From assembly GCA_946811185.2 (NCBI GenBank), contig OX328101.1, positions 21,126,122 to 21,190,121 on the forward strand: 64,000 nucleotides of DNA, given 5' to 3'. This stretch comes from Hippopus hippopus (taxonomy: Eukaryota > Mollusca > Bivalvia > Cardiida > Cardiidae). Below are positions 34,407-44,425 of this stretch, in pieces. How positions within the stretch are numbered: the first letter of the stretch is position 1; each line of letters opens with the position of its first letter. The position numbers and the translations under genes are program-made. The notes under the pieces are model-generated. The model did no database searches and was not told the origin of the DNA. It saw nothing but the letters and a program-made list of their open reading frames with translations.

Positions 34407-35106
34407 ATCTACCGATTCTACCGAATCTGTCTGTCAAGAACCCGAACCATTTCAATTCAAACCACCTAATCACGAATGGCAGGAACAGATCTCGAGTGTA
34501 TTTCAGTTGAAAGTTAAAAACACATATGCATCCGGTCCAGACAAATATATACGAAGAGACGCCAAGCCAATAATAACTGTTAACATGCGTGGGGATGGCA
34601 ACTGTTTGTTTAGAGCATTTAGTTACGTAGTTTTCGGCGTACAAACCCACCATAGCTTGATAAGGCAAGCGATTGTAGATTTCATGAAAGAAAACGAAAA
34701 TTTAATGAAAGGCATCACTCGTGATCCAGTCCCTCGATATTTAGAAACGTCAATGATGGCCTCCGAGAACACATGGGGAACGAGAGTGGAGATATTCGCT
34801 TTTGCAAAGCTCACTAAACCCGTTGTGTATGTTTATTCACTGTACGGCAGTAAGAAAATATGGTTTTGGATAGAATACAAACCTTTAGGCCTAATTGGTG
34901 GTAATTTAAGGGATCGAGCTGTTTACTTTCAAAATAAAAGCGATGATTTTGTCCCAGTGCTAGAGGTAGATGGCGAAGAGTTTTCAAAAAAGCCATATAA
35001 ACGAATTTGGAACCACATTCCAGAAAAATATCACACACAAATAAACGATGACCTATTAGCTGCTGCTTTAGTGAATTGTTATGCAGACGTTACTATTAAA
35101 ACGTGA
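34372..35106 (+). pseudogene. OTU-like cysteine-protease domain downstream of the integrase
   Basis: OTU enzymes usually remove ubiquitin from proteins. The frame runs from just after an A8 run (34363-34370) through EDLTSKSTDSTESVC and a Pro/Gln-rich stretch into the domain. Counting from the Leu codon at 34507, RGDGNCLFRAF holds the catalytic Asp (residue 30) and Cys (33) of the OTU signature DGNCLF; RQAIVDFM and NTWGTRVEIFAFA match later conserved segments. Where families show HY(D/N) near the end, the sequence reads SDDFVPV, so the catalytic His seems replaced by Asp at residue 147. The frame is offset by one base from the upstream integrase linker, and the switch falls in the A8 run: a mutation, or conceivably slippage. 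It stops at TGA 35104. Joined integrase-OTU reading frames are, to my recollection, predicted in several invertebrate genomes; the element class is unnamed here. Confidence 0.75.
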
Positions 35107-35523
35107 CAAAAGTGTAACGACTGTATGTATATATGTGAAGGCTTTTTACTAATACGCCTTACGATGTACAAGGGTTTACGGGGGTTACTGAGGAGGTGAA
35201 TACAAACATTTTCAATATAGTAAGCGTCTGAGGGCAATGTCGAAAACAAGCTTAACTGATATTGTGAAACATGCACGTAATGAATCAGTGGAGAACCATA
35301 CAATTTATGTTAAATTTTAAGTAAAACAAAGCATCTGATGAACATATTAAGGGTTGACATTTTGTAGTGCTTAACAAACGTTGTTTTTTTTTTTTACTGT
35401 TTTAATTACCAAATATCTAAACAGATGATGAGGCGTGTTGTTTTACCAAAGCAAAGGTCAACAGCCTGGGACTCTTTGTTACAATTGTATTCCATAATTT
35501 TCAAATAAAAAGTTCTTTCGTTA
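35107..35523. other. No gene seen; possible 3' region of the retroelement
   Basis: Follows the OTU-like stop. No long terminal repeat can be identified because no second copy is in the window. Poly-T at 35382-35394. Confidence 0.35.
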
Positions 35524-35525
35524 TA

Positions 35526-37057
35526 TACTGAACCAAAAAAGAAACTTCCCCTGTGTTTAAGTGCAAATGCAATGTTATTAAAAAAAATCAAAATGTCAGA
35601 TGACCTACATATATTCGGGCGAACGATTATGTGTCCGACAAAACAAATTTTAACTCGATTGAAAGCATTTTGCAGAAGAAACCCGCTGAAAGCGATTTTC
35701 ACGTGCATGCACGGACCAGTATAATTCGTGTATATTTTTTGAAACCTTTCAGTCTAATTTTATAGACTTTCATGTCAATAAGAAAAAGACGTTGAAAAAA
35801 ATTAAATTCTTTTTAGTTTTCTTTATTTTTGATATGCCTAGAATTCCGCAAAATTTACGCGAACGTGCCATTGGCATGCTTAATGCTGGTATGACGATGA
35901 ATGCTGTTGCTATGAATATTAGATGTTCTACTCGTGCTATTCGACACTTTTGGCAACATTTTCAAGCAACAGGGCGTACGGAAGATCGACCACGTAGTGG
36001 ACGTCCTCGCGTCACGACGCACTGCCAAGACCGCTATATTCGGAACACCCACCTGCGCAATCGCTTCCAAACTGCCACAGCCACTGCTGCTAACACCCCT
36101 GGTACACATAACAACCGTATATCTGCCCAAATTGTGCGCAATCGCTTGCGCGAGGGTGGGCTACGTGCACGTCGTCCATACGTTGGTTGTGTTTTGACGC
36201 GACGTCACCGCGTAAATCGTGTTAATTGGGCACGTACACACCAACGCTGGCTTAAACAACAATGGAATAGCGTTTTTTTCTCTGACGAGTCGAGGTTTTC
36301 CATTCATCGAGGTGATGGCAGGGTTCGAGTATACCGTAGGAAAAATGAACGTTATGCCGACTGTTGCGTACTTGAACGAGATCGTTTTGGGGGTGGGGGT
36401 TCTGTCTTGGTCTGGGCGGGCATTGCACATGGCTTTCGCACTAATCTCGTCGTTATCGAAGGGAATTTAAATGCCCAACGCTACCGAGACGAAATTCTTG
36501 CGAGGCACGTTATCCCACTGTTTCAAAATAATGCCAATATCACTCTTTTTCAGCATGATAATGCCACAAGGCATACAGCTAGGGACAATGTGAATTTCCT
36601 CAGGGCGAATAACATGGCATTTATTAATGACCGGCCTGCCAAAAGCCCTGATCTGAATCCCATTGAACACCTTTGGGATAATTTGGACCAGCGTGTTAGA
36701 CGTCGCCCTATTCCACCGTCAAACGTCATTCAGCTAAGACAAGCCTTAATTCAGGAATGGAACAACATTCCACAAGCCGAAATCAATACACTTATCCGTT
36801 CTATGCGCCAACGATGCCAGGCAGTCCTTTATGCTGAAGGTGGTCATACCCGGTATTAATTTGTGATTTTAGTGAGCGACCCCTTCCGCATTTTAACTAC
36901 CATTTCACTACTTTTGGATAAACCCTCAGCAATAATTTTTTTCACACAAAGTCGCAATAAAATACTCTTTCAATGCATATAAATCTAGTTTAATCCTGAT
37001 TTTCATATTTGTGTATATCTGCACTTAAAGACGGGAAGTTTCTTTTTTGGTTCAGTA
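35526..37057 (+). mobile_element. Complete Tc1-family transposon
   Basis: 1532 bp between TA duplications (35524-25, 37058-59). Inverted repeats TACTGAACCAAAAAAGAAAC and, from the right, the same 20 bases followed by TTCCCGTC-TTTAAGTGC; the left end continues TTCCCCTGTGTTTAAGTGC. One complete open transposase frame lies inside. The right-hand 490 bp recur at 42637-43130 nearly unchanged, so the family moved recently. Confidence 0.93.
35834..36859 (+). CDS. Tc1-family transposase, intact
   Basis: Catalyses cut-and-paste movement of its element in the nucleus. I chose ATG 35834 (protein starts MPRIPQNLRERAIGML); the frame opens 14 codons earlier at 35792, but those residues are low-complexity. 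341 residues, the usual Tc1 length. Order: paired helix-turn-helix DNA-binding region (about 1-110) with SGRPR at 55-59; DDE catalytic core with D151 in FFSDESRF, D242 in FQHDNATRH and E278 in PDLNPIEHLWD; C-terminus GGHTRY. Asp242 and Glu278 are separated by 35 residues, one more than the classic Tc1 DD34E, the extra residue lying in FINDRPAKSPD. The glycine run before VLVW also has an extra Gly. No stop, frameshift or missing catalytic residue is seen, so it could be functional. No intron or regulatory signal recognised. Confidence 0.95.
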   Translation: MPRIPQNLRERAIGMLNAGMTMNAVAMNIRCSTRAIRHFWQHFQATGRTEDRPRSGRPRVTTHCQDRYIRNTHLRNRFQTATATAANTPGTHNNRISAQIVRNRLREGGLRARRPYVGCVLTRRHRVNRVNWARTHQRWLKQQWNSVFFSDESRFSIHRGDGRVRVYRRKNERYADCCVLERDRFGGGGSVLVWAGIAHGFRTNLVVIEGNLNAQRYRDEILARHVIPLFQNNANITLFQHDNATRHTARDNVNFLRANNMAFINDRPAKSPDLNPIEHLWDNLDQRVRRRPIPPSNVIQLRQALIQEWNNIPQAEINTLIRSMRQRCQAVLYAEGGHTRY

Positions 37058-37081
37058 TATATAGCCAAGCAGATAAAAGAT

Positions 37082-37262
37082 TATTTATACCTGATAACAA
37101 AATTGAGGACTGGTCCAAGTTGAAAGCAACATGCAGACAATAAATTATATGGTTTGTATTGCATATGGTAGAAAACTTTGTGAGAAAAAGAAGAAAATGC
37201 TGGTTTTGAGCATTAACTTCTTTTTATTCAGCGTTTTCCTTAATCTTTCAACTGAGGGTTAC
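37082..37262 (-). mobile_element. M1 MITE, diverged
   Basis: CCTGATAACAAAATTGAGG, ACTGGTCCAAGTTGAAAGC; centre AAGAAGAAAATGCTGG / GAGCATTAACTTCTT; right end CAACTGAGGGTTACTT. Confidence 0.55.
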
Positions 37263-37554
37263 TTATACTCAGGATTATGAAGATCTTAACTTGAGGAATG
37301 AGAGTGAGAAATATAGCAATAATAACTACTTTGTTGGACTTCCTCTATGAGACAGGAACAAATTTGATCGAATATATTATCACACTGGACTATATAGTTG
37401 AAGGGTAGGTTGCAGCCTCAATATTCTCTGGCATAGTTCTTTGGATGAGTCTTTTTAAAAAACAAAACTGTATCTTCATATCACAATTCTGCTGAGCAGG
37501 ATGTAAAACTGTGTTGGACAGTCAATTTAAACATTTGACCTTCAACTGTGACCT

Positions 37555-37764
37555 TGACCTTGGGCGTATCGAAACAAACTTTTCGCATGACACTAGTACT
37601 TGTTAAGGAGAGAACAAGTGTGCAAAATTATTTTGAAATCCATTGATAAATGTAGAAGTTATGCTCCGGACAAGAATGGGACACGCACACTAACGCACGC
37701 ACGCACATACATACATACACACGCACACACTAACACTATTTCATGGCGGGGGCATAAAAACTCA
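37555..37764 (-). mobile_element. 5' part of an ATGCCCCC-type HINE-like element
   Basis: Read on the minus strand: GTTTTTATGCCCCCGCCATG, a TGTG/TATG/CGTG microsatellite (37683-37735 on plus), CTTGTCCGGAGCATAACTTC and CCCAAGGTCAAGGTCACAG. This resembles the 5' half of 13249-14227. The 3' terminus is not found. Confidence 0.5.
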
Positions 37765-37861
37765 CACGAGAAAATCATGTTTGGATTTATCGGTCACAGT
37801 ACATGTACATTTCGGACATTTCAACTTCATTTTAAACTTTGGAACAAAGTTAACACCAACT

Positions 37862-38674
37862 TTAGCCGAGGCGTTTCTTTATCTCGTCAGCATAGATGCG
37901 ACCGTCAAACGACCAAGCACTGTGTAGCACATTGTTTTTGACAAGAAGTCTCGCTTCTTTGAGTAGATTGGCACGAAATCTTGTGAGATCTTCATTAATG
38001 TAAGCAGAAAGGAACGATGTATTGTTTTTGAGATGGGATTTACCACGAAAGAACTTGTTGCGGGATCTGTAAGAGACAAACTTGATGGTGATATCACAAG
38101 GACGCTTTTTGGCACTGGGATTGGCGGGCGTAACATGTTGTAATCTATGCGATCTGTCAATCTCAGAAAAAGAAAGATCGACACTGCAAACTTCGGCGAT
38201 CTAAAGTATGATATCGTCGGTGACTTCGGCGGTTTTTTCCTCAACCCCAGAGATACGCAGGCAATTACGACGGGAATACTGTTCAGCAACGTCCATTCTA
38301 CGATTACAAGCAGTGGTCGAAGATTCAAGATCACTCACTTTTTTGGATAATTGTTCGATCTGCTACTAGAGAAGCTTGTTTTCCACTTCGATGGCAGTCA
38401 TCCTATCATTCAATGAGGTCGATATGATGTCTGCAACAGACTGAGCCATTGCTTTAACACTGGTTGTGACTTGTTCGCTGATGGTATCTTTTAAAGCTGC
38501 AGTCACTGATTCGATAATAGCCTGGGTGTTAGCATCAATCGGATTTTGCTTATCAGGCTCGTCAGAATCGCTTGGAATTTTAGCTTTCTTTACGGGCTGT
38601 GCAGAGGATGACGAGGAACTAGGAGTTGAGCTGCTCGACAGTTCCCTTTTAGGTGTACTAAGAGCTGACGCCAT
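37862..38674 (-). pseudogene. Non-LTR retrotransposon ORF1-like protein with three stops
   Basis: ORF1 proteins of L1-like LINEs coat the element RNA. From ATG 38674 the frame spans 271 codons with no frameshift to TAA at 37862-37864. Order: Ser-rich start (ALSTPKRELSSSS), a basic KKAKIP segment, a helical coiled-coil-like part (about residues 40-125), then an RRM-like block with AEQYSRRNCLRISGVEE and EIDRSHRL, and a C-terminal block with CDITIKFVSYRSRNKFFRGK, EDLTRFRANLLKEARLL and SAWSFDGRIYAD. Three in-frame TAG codons (38366-38368, 38363-38365, 38201-38203) interrupt it. No ORF2 (endonuclease, reverse transcriptase) follows; a HINE-like fragment lies just beyond. Frame conservation around the stops suggests fairly recent death. 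Exact LINE clade unresolved. Confidence 0.75.
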
Positions 38675-39179
38675 TATTTTGAAATAGTAAGGAATACAGT
38701 AAGAATACAGCAATACGAGAAAATGGAGTGTCCGACTAATGATAAGAATTTCTCAATAGTTAATTCTTTGAATTAAATACATATATGGCTGTATTCATGC
38801 ATGTGGATGCCATCTAATTATTTCGTTTGTTTACGGTGCCCTTACTGAATTGATGAACATGAATCCAATTAAGAATTAATTGACCATTTTGACATCTTGC
38901 AGCAGAAAAGTTTGAATTTTTTTTTTTTTTGTAAACAATTTTTCCCCCGAATTTGCATGCATTCTCTACTGGTAAGGTGAGTAGCTTTTTAAAAGAGTTA
39001 TGTTTTTATCATAAGAATTCATCAACAGAAATCATTGTGAGCAGAGTGCTCTGCATCATGAGAGGAATGGAAGAGGAGCCCGTTTCAGGTTGCTTTTAAA
39101 AGTTTTTTTTTTTTTCAGTATTTATTAGCTGTGTAAAAACTCTCTTACATTTTGGACTGAGGCATTCTGCATTTCCATG
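38675..39179. other. No gene seen; possibly 5' UTR of the LINE
   Basis: The first part (38675-38760, upstream of the minus-strand ORF1) may be LINE leader. The rest is AT-rich with T-runs at about 38919-38931 and 39103-39115. Confidence 0.3.
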
Positions 39180-39243
39180 ACAATGAGTTATTTCTTGAAA
39201 TGGAGCCGGAGGTGGTATTCATCACATTTAGTGATAGCTCTAG
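39180..39243 (+). mobile_element. 3' end of a TATACCCC-family element
   Basis: GGAGGTGGTATTCATCACAT, hairpin ATCAC-ATTTA-GTGAT, agctCTAG before TTG, as at the 3' ends of 16275-16602 and 17712-17873. The 5' end is not recognisable. Confidence 0.55.
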
Positions 39244-39279
39244 TTGTTACATTTTAATGGATAACCCATACCATTAAGG

Positions 39280-39500
39280 CAGGCAACCCTGAAAATATTT
39301 TTGACTCTGTTTCGTCTCTTTTTCGACCAAGACTTTAAGTCGGAAGGCAAGTACAGCTGAGTAATTTCTGAATTATCTAATTTTGAAAGCAACACTGTTT
39401 TTGATTGGCAAAACCGTATGGTTTTGCCAATTAGAAATTGCGTTTCTTTCTAAATAATCTAAATTGGACTTACAATGCAATTTAGAATGGCTTATTAATA
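39280..39500. mobile_element. M5 palindromic MITE, copy 1
   Basis: Centre TTTTTGATTGGCAAAACCGT / ATGGTTTTGCCAATTAGAAA; flanking arms 'tctaattttgaaagcaa' and 'tttctaaataatctaaattgg' are inverse-like. Relatives: 49915-50105, 56515-56705. Confidence 0.6.
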
Positions 39501-40079
39501 TGGATCCTTAATGATCGTTCAGATTTTGTCACTTGTCACTAGAAGTATTAAGAAAATCTATAACCTTTCTATCTCAAATTTCTGTCACAACTAGCCTATC
39601 AAGATTATTATCGTAAAGCCAAAAACAAATTCATTTCAATTTTCAGTGAAGGTTCCGGTTCGAATGGATGTATTATTTTTTGTCTTACAGAGTCTAGTTC
39701 AGATTTGATTTTAAAGGAACACGCGATGAACACATTAGCGTATATCTGCGTCTGCCATGTCACTGTACTGTACATAAAAATCGGGAAATTAATATCTCAT
39801 AATTTCTGACGGAAACATGAAATTTATTAGTTTCTTAAATCCTATCTAATAGCATTTGTACAAGCCGAGGATCATTTATAATTGATTCTAACTACGGCAG
39901 AGGAGAGTATTTCGGTACGTGACAAAGTGGGTTTCTACAGAATCTGTATAAAATGGACTCTGTCGTTCCTCATTTCGACGTTAACATATCTTTTACTCCG
40001 ATTTTATGAAACCATGGTTTTGATTTTGTTTTATTACCATGTAAACGTTACCTCTTTTTTTGTTCTTTGTTATTAATCA
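39501..40079. other. No gene seen
   Basis: Nothing recognisable; a short open stretch at 39.9-40.07 kb has no family signature. Confidence 0.4.
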
Positions 40080-40660
40080 TTTTGTTTCGGGAAAAAATGT
40101 CTCGACTTGGTTCCATGTCAATGTAAGCTAGAATTATAATTTGTTTCTTTTCTATTTACATATCCTTCACTCCCGGTGGCTTTTGGACATGATTTTCTTT
40201 CATTGTAAATTTTGTCTGCCTAATCTTCGATATCAAGACATTGTAATCATGCATTGATTTCGACATGAACATACGTAAGTTTTAGTCTCATGTCACTATA
40301 GAAACAATTTAAAGAATTTTTCTTTGTTTTGATTTGATATAAAAGTGTACTTTGTTTAGTTTCAAGAAAATTTATATTTTGAGTTTGTTTCATTTCTAGG
40401 TAAACATAGTGTTGACTTGGTTGAACTTCGATTTGAACATGATTTTTACTTTGTTTTAGCTCAGTAGGTTTCGATTTTCTTCGTTTCAATATAAATATGA
40501 TTTTGACTTGGTTTCATTTCGATTACAAACATGGTTTATCCGTTATCATTTTGATATTTACGCCATTCAAAAATTCGCTTGGTTTCATCTCAAATTGAAC
40601 AGAGTTTTTCAACGTGTTTCATTTCAACATAGAAAATGGTTCTGACTTAAATTCGTTTGG
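40080..40660 (-). repeat. Degenerate ~55-60 bp tandem repeat
   Basis: Motifs such as GACTTGGTTTCATTTCGA and AACATGATTTT recur with drift at about 40100, 40258, 40412, 40490, 40575 and 40615. An 80-codon open stretch on the minus strand (40247-40489) with recurring EMKQTQN/EVQPSQH-like pieces is a by-product of the periodicity. Confidence 0.55.
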
Positions 40661-42636
40661 AAAATGCCTAGTCGAGGAAATTTCAGTAACAGTTTACTAG
40701 TATACTGCCTTGAGACGTTGTTCTTCATAATGTTTGTTGCAAAATAAGTACTGTTTGAATTTGATTTTAAATGGATATACGAGATACGGATAGAGATACT
40801 TGTAAGTACGGGTTTTCACCTGCAAGTATTTCGGTATATAAATTGTGCCATGTAGACCAAGTAAGTTTGGGTGTTGAATACACCCAAAGAACGTTCAGCA
40901 CTTAGCTTGCGAAATATGTCCGAATTGGCTCCGAGATGAATTATGATTACTAGGTCCTTGTTTCATTCTTTTAACACTTAAAACGCCTTTCACCGATAAA
41001 CTGTAAAGCAGCATCAGAATCTAAAAAAACGCCCAGTCTGATCTTAGTTCAATACCGTGCGCTTTACTGAGACATTTTGGTCAACAGAAACTTGAAAGCC
41101 ACTTTTATTGGGACCTAACACTAGACTGAAAATTTTGCTAAGGTTTATTTGGTACTGTAAGGGTTAATACTCTTGGGGGTATGACCTGAAATCACTCCTA
41201 TTGTCGTCTTTTTCAAAATATTCATTCGGAACACTATTGACAGGTATCCTTCCTATAAGTTCATGGATGACTTTGCTTTGTGGCGATATAGACATGATCT
41301 CATACAGGTAATATGTAAAAAGAGTTGTTTAAACTTTTTTAGTATACATTTTTACTTCATAGACTTTAGATTGTTCACTGAAGCTGCCCTTGTACAGTAG
41401 AAAAAGATTCACCTCCCTCAACGGTTGAAAATACAATTCATCAAGAATAGCTTTTCCACTATGAAATGGAAGGAAGAAAAAACATATATATTAAATGCAG
41501 AGTAAACAAAAAGCATACGACAGGACAATTACAGAGAAGCAATTTCAGCAACTTCTTGCATCATATGTTTGTGACTCGTATGCTGTAATCTCTGTAATTT
41601 GATACTGTCTGCCGCCATAATCGGTTGTCACCTTTTGAATGGAATGATACATTATTCTATTATGTTTTGCGCTATAAAGAAATCAAGCTCAATTTTCTTT
41701 TCAATCATTTGATTCTTTCCCTTATAATGTCGCTCTATATTTTTCGCACCTGCTGCTCACGTTTTGAGAAAACAGATCGTAATGAGAATTTTAATGTCGC
41801 AGCTCTCTGATGTTGTGGTTAAGTTTTCTCCACTTTGTTGTTGATGTATCGATGTTATTGTGTTCGAGTACAAATGCAACATACAGTTAATGCCGTTTTT
41901 CCATATGAAATATTCGCATGGAACATACTGATAGCTTCTAGATTTAATGAATATTGCCTTCCGATTTCAGGCAAGTTTTTTTTTTTTTATTCTTTGACAC
42001 TGATAGCAAACACAGAAATCTCAAAGAGCGGGTTTTTGTAGAAGAAAGTTAAAGGCGGAAATCTCTCTCTCTCTCTCTCTCTTTGTCAAAGCTCAAGGAC
42101 GCATGACAAATAAAAAAAAAACAACTCACTGTGGCATTTTTGCTGCATGTAACTTAGCAGAAATCTACCTCACAGGTTCAAATACAGCATTAATCGCCAT
42201 AGGTAACTGTATGCTATGTCGCTCAGTCAATAAGTGTTGAAGATGTTAACTTCGTGTATTCCAATAGATCTCATCTTTGGCTTAAGTTGTAGTCGGGAGT
42301 TTTTTTCTTTACACCGGTTTGTCTAATTCAGTTCAGATGTTTTTAGGAATAAATGTGATAAAAATCAATACTAGTAATTTTTATAGAAAGGTAAGAAAAG
42401 GTGAAATGTTTAAGATTTTTATGTCCTGTACCGAGATTCCAACAGTGGCGTTGCTTACAAGACTTTTCCAATCAATGCCGTACTGAAATATCTACTAGTG
42501 CCAAACTTTTGAAGTTTTGTTCCCTCTTCTTCGAAACAAGCACGAGTATCCTTTGTCAAAATCAATCGAATTTGCCGTGACAGGTTTGGGTGTACCTAGC
42601 ATGGTCGCATAATTGTAGCACTCTAATGCTAATATA
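40661..42636. other. No gene seen
   Basis: About 2 kb without recognised elements: a (CT)n tract at 42062-42082, a T-run at 41976-41987 and otherwise AT-rich apparently single-copy sequence. Confidence 0.4.
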
Positions 42637-43130
42637 TACTGAACCAAAAAAGAAACTTCCCCTGTGTTTAAGTGCAGATATACACAAATATGAAAATCAG
42701 GATTAAATTAGATTTATATGCATTGAAAGAGTATTTTATTGCGACTTTGTGTGAAAAAAATTATTGCTGAGGGTTTATCCAAAAGTAGTGAAATGGTAGT
42801 TAAAATGCGGAAGGGGTCGCTCACTAAAATCACAAATTAATACCGGGTATGACCACCTTCAGCATAAAGGACTGCCTGGCATCGTTGGCGCATAGAACGG
42901 ATAAGTGTATTGATTTCGGCTTGTGGAATGTTGTTCCATTCCTGAATTAAGGCTTGTCTTAGCTGAATGACGTTTGACGGTGGAATAGGGCGACGTCTAA
43001 CACGCTGGTCCAAATTATCCCAAAGGTGTTCAATGGGATTCAGATCAGGGCTTTTGGCAGGCCGGTCATTAATAAATGCCATGTTATTCGCCCTGAGGAA
43101 ATTCACATTGTCCCTAGCTGTATGGCTTTG
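42637..43130 (-). mobile_element. Truncated copy of the 35.5 kb Tc1 transposon
   Basis: Begins at TA (42635-36) with the intact terminal repeat TACTGAACCAAAAAAGAAAC and matches the right-hand part of 35526-37057 in reverse, with about one visible change in the ~195 bp non-coding segment apart from the terminal-repeat region. Homology stops at about 43127, inside the transposase. Confidence 0.9.
42837..43130 (-). pseudogene. Tc1 transposase, C-terminal fragment
   Basis: Encodes the last ~95 residues of the transposase, from HTARDNVNFLRANN (just after the second catalytic Asp) to GGHTRY, ending at TAA 42837-42839. By reading, the residues are identical to the intact copy at 35834-36859. The N-terminal two thirds, including two catalytic Asp residues, are missing, so it cannot act as a transposase. 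An A-rich spacer (43131-43185) follows, then an inverted 5' end of the same family. Confidence 0.9.
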
Positions 43131-43185
43131 AAAAAAAAACAAAACAATCTGAAGACGTACAAACTAAATCAAATACGGAAAAATA

Positions 43186-43284
43186 TACGGAACCAAAAAA
43201 GAAAATTCCCCTGTGTTTAAGTGCAAATGCAATGTTATTAAAAAAAATCAAAATATCAGATGACCTACATATATTCGGGCGAAC
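43186..43284 (+). mobile_element. 5' end fragment of the same Tc1 family, opposite orientation
   Basis: TACGGAACCAAAAAAGAAAA, TTCCCCTGTGTTTAAGTGC and onward to ATATTCGGGCGAAC match 35526-35624, then homology ends abruptly. It lies head to head with the fragment at 42637-43130. Confidence 0.85.
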
Positions 43285-43287
43285 AGT

Positions 43288-43462
43288 CACGAGATTTAAT
43301 GACCCCGAGGAAAGGAGAAAATGCCTGTGACCAGAATTTTCTGCTTTTTCCACAACGTTGTCTACTTTTTTTGAAAAGCCTAATTTCATCATTTGAGTCA
43401 CATTCGATTTGTAGTCTTTCACTTTGGATACGTCGTCATTTTTACGTGTGGTAAAGAGTCAT
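43288..43462 (+). mobile_element. M1 MITE
   Basis: GATTTAATGACCCCGAGGAA, GGAGAAAATGCCTGTGACC / AGAATTTTCTGC, right end TTTTTACGTGTGGTAAAGAG. Confidence 0.65.
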
Positions 43463-43944
43463 TGCTGGAACCATTTCTCAGCCAAATAGAAATCAAAGCC
43501 CGATAGCTTAGCTGTAACAGACGGAATTATTTATCAAGGGGCCGGTTCGGCCTACACTCTTTCCGATGATTGTTGAAAGTTGTTGTGTTAGGACTCATTG
43601 CTATTCAAACGCTAAATGCTGTCTCGGCTTCTCTTATTTGTGAAGGCAGCCAGGGCTAAGAGAGAGAGTGCTCTGCGCGCACTACTTTTCAGGAGACTCC
43701 AAAGAAAATAGATGGTAAGATGTACTTATCACTGTGATTTGAATAAACTCTCCTGAAGACGGTGATAAAGGTTTCGGTTGAGTCAAGGCATGTTTTCACA
43801 ATAATTTCAGAAACGTGGCATTTCTGATATCTTTGTTGGTGACATTCTTGAGTTGTCACGCGTCTCGTTTACCATTACCTTTGCTTGTGAGGGTATTGGC
43901 ACTGTATTGTCCAAGTTTTTCCTTTCTTGCACTCATTACATTTA

Positions 43945-44170
43945 ACCCTTTATCTCGCGTCCCGAGTTTTCACGATGCTGAAGAAAAAGACTTTTGAAAA
44001 CATTGTGGGAAAGGGAGAAAAAGATGGTAACCAGTATTTTTTTCCTGTTCCCACAATGTCGTCTACCTTATCAAAGACATAAACTATCACTTGAACTACA
44101 TGTCGTCTGCTAATGCTTTTAATTTGGTCCAGTCAAAAATTTTATCGTTTGGTGAAGAGTAAAACCTTAT
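43945..44170 (+). mobile_element. M1 MITE, well preserved
   Basis: Left TTAACCCTTTATCTCGCGTC; TTTTGAAAACATTGTGGGAA, AGGGAGAAAAAGATGGTAAC / CAGTATTTTTTTCCTG, CCCACAATG; right GTTTGGTGAAGAGTAAAACC. Confidence 0.75.
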
Positions 44171-44205
44171 CTGCATCCGTTAGAATGAATACGCCATGGT
44201 TTTTG

Positions 44206-44425
44206 TCTACGGCCCCTAACTCATCGGTAAACATCGACGTTTTCGTAAAGGCTATTCGGCCATTCTCGGCAGCTTCCGTCTTTTAATATGAGAGTTAGGG
44301 GTCGTAGACTCAGTACATGTAACTCATCGGTAAATATCGTGTAACATGGACGTTTTCGTAAAGGCTATTCAGCCAATCTCGGCAGCTTCCGTCTTTTAAT
44401 ATGACAGTTAGGGACCGTAGACCTT
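44206..44425 (+). repeat. Imperfect ~110 bp tandem duplication with inverted ends
   Basis: AACTCATCGGTAAA, GACGTTTTCGTAAAGGCTAT and CTCGGCAGCTTCCGTCTTTT occur twice. The first unit is bounded by CTACGGCCCCTAACTCA and its inverse GAGTTAGGGGTCGTAG; the second ends AGTTAGGGACCGTAG. Confidence 0.8.

Noticed and set aside
32872..35106. Endogenous retrovirus with envelope
   Set aside because: Integrase is present, but no envelope-like or gag-like sequence and no identifiable long terminal repeats; the domain after integrase is OTU-like.
40247..40489. 80-codon minus-strand frame with repeated EMKQTQ-like pieces
   Set aside because: Arises from a degenerate ~57 bp tandem repeat; repeats drift with no sign of codon-level constraint.
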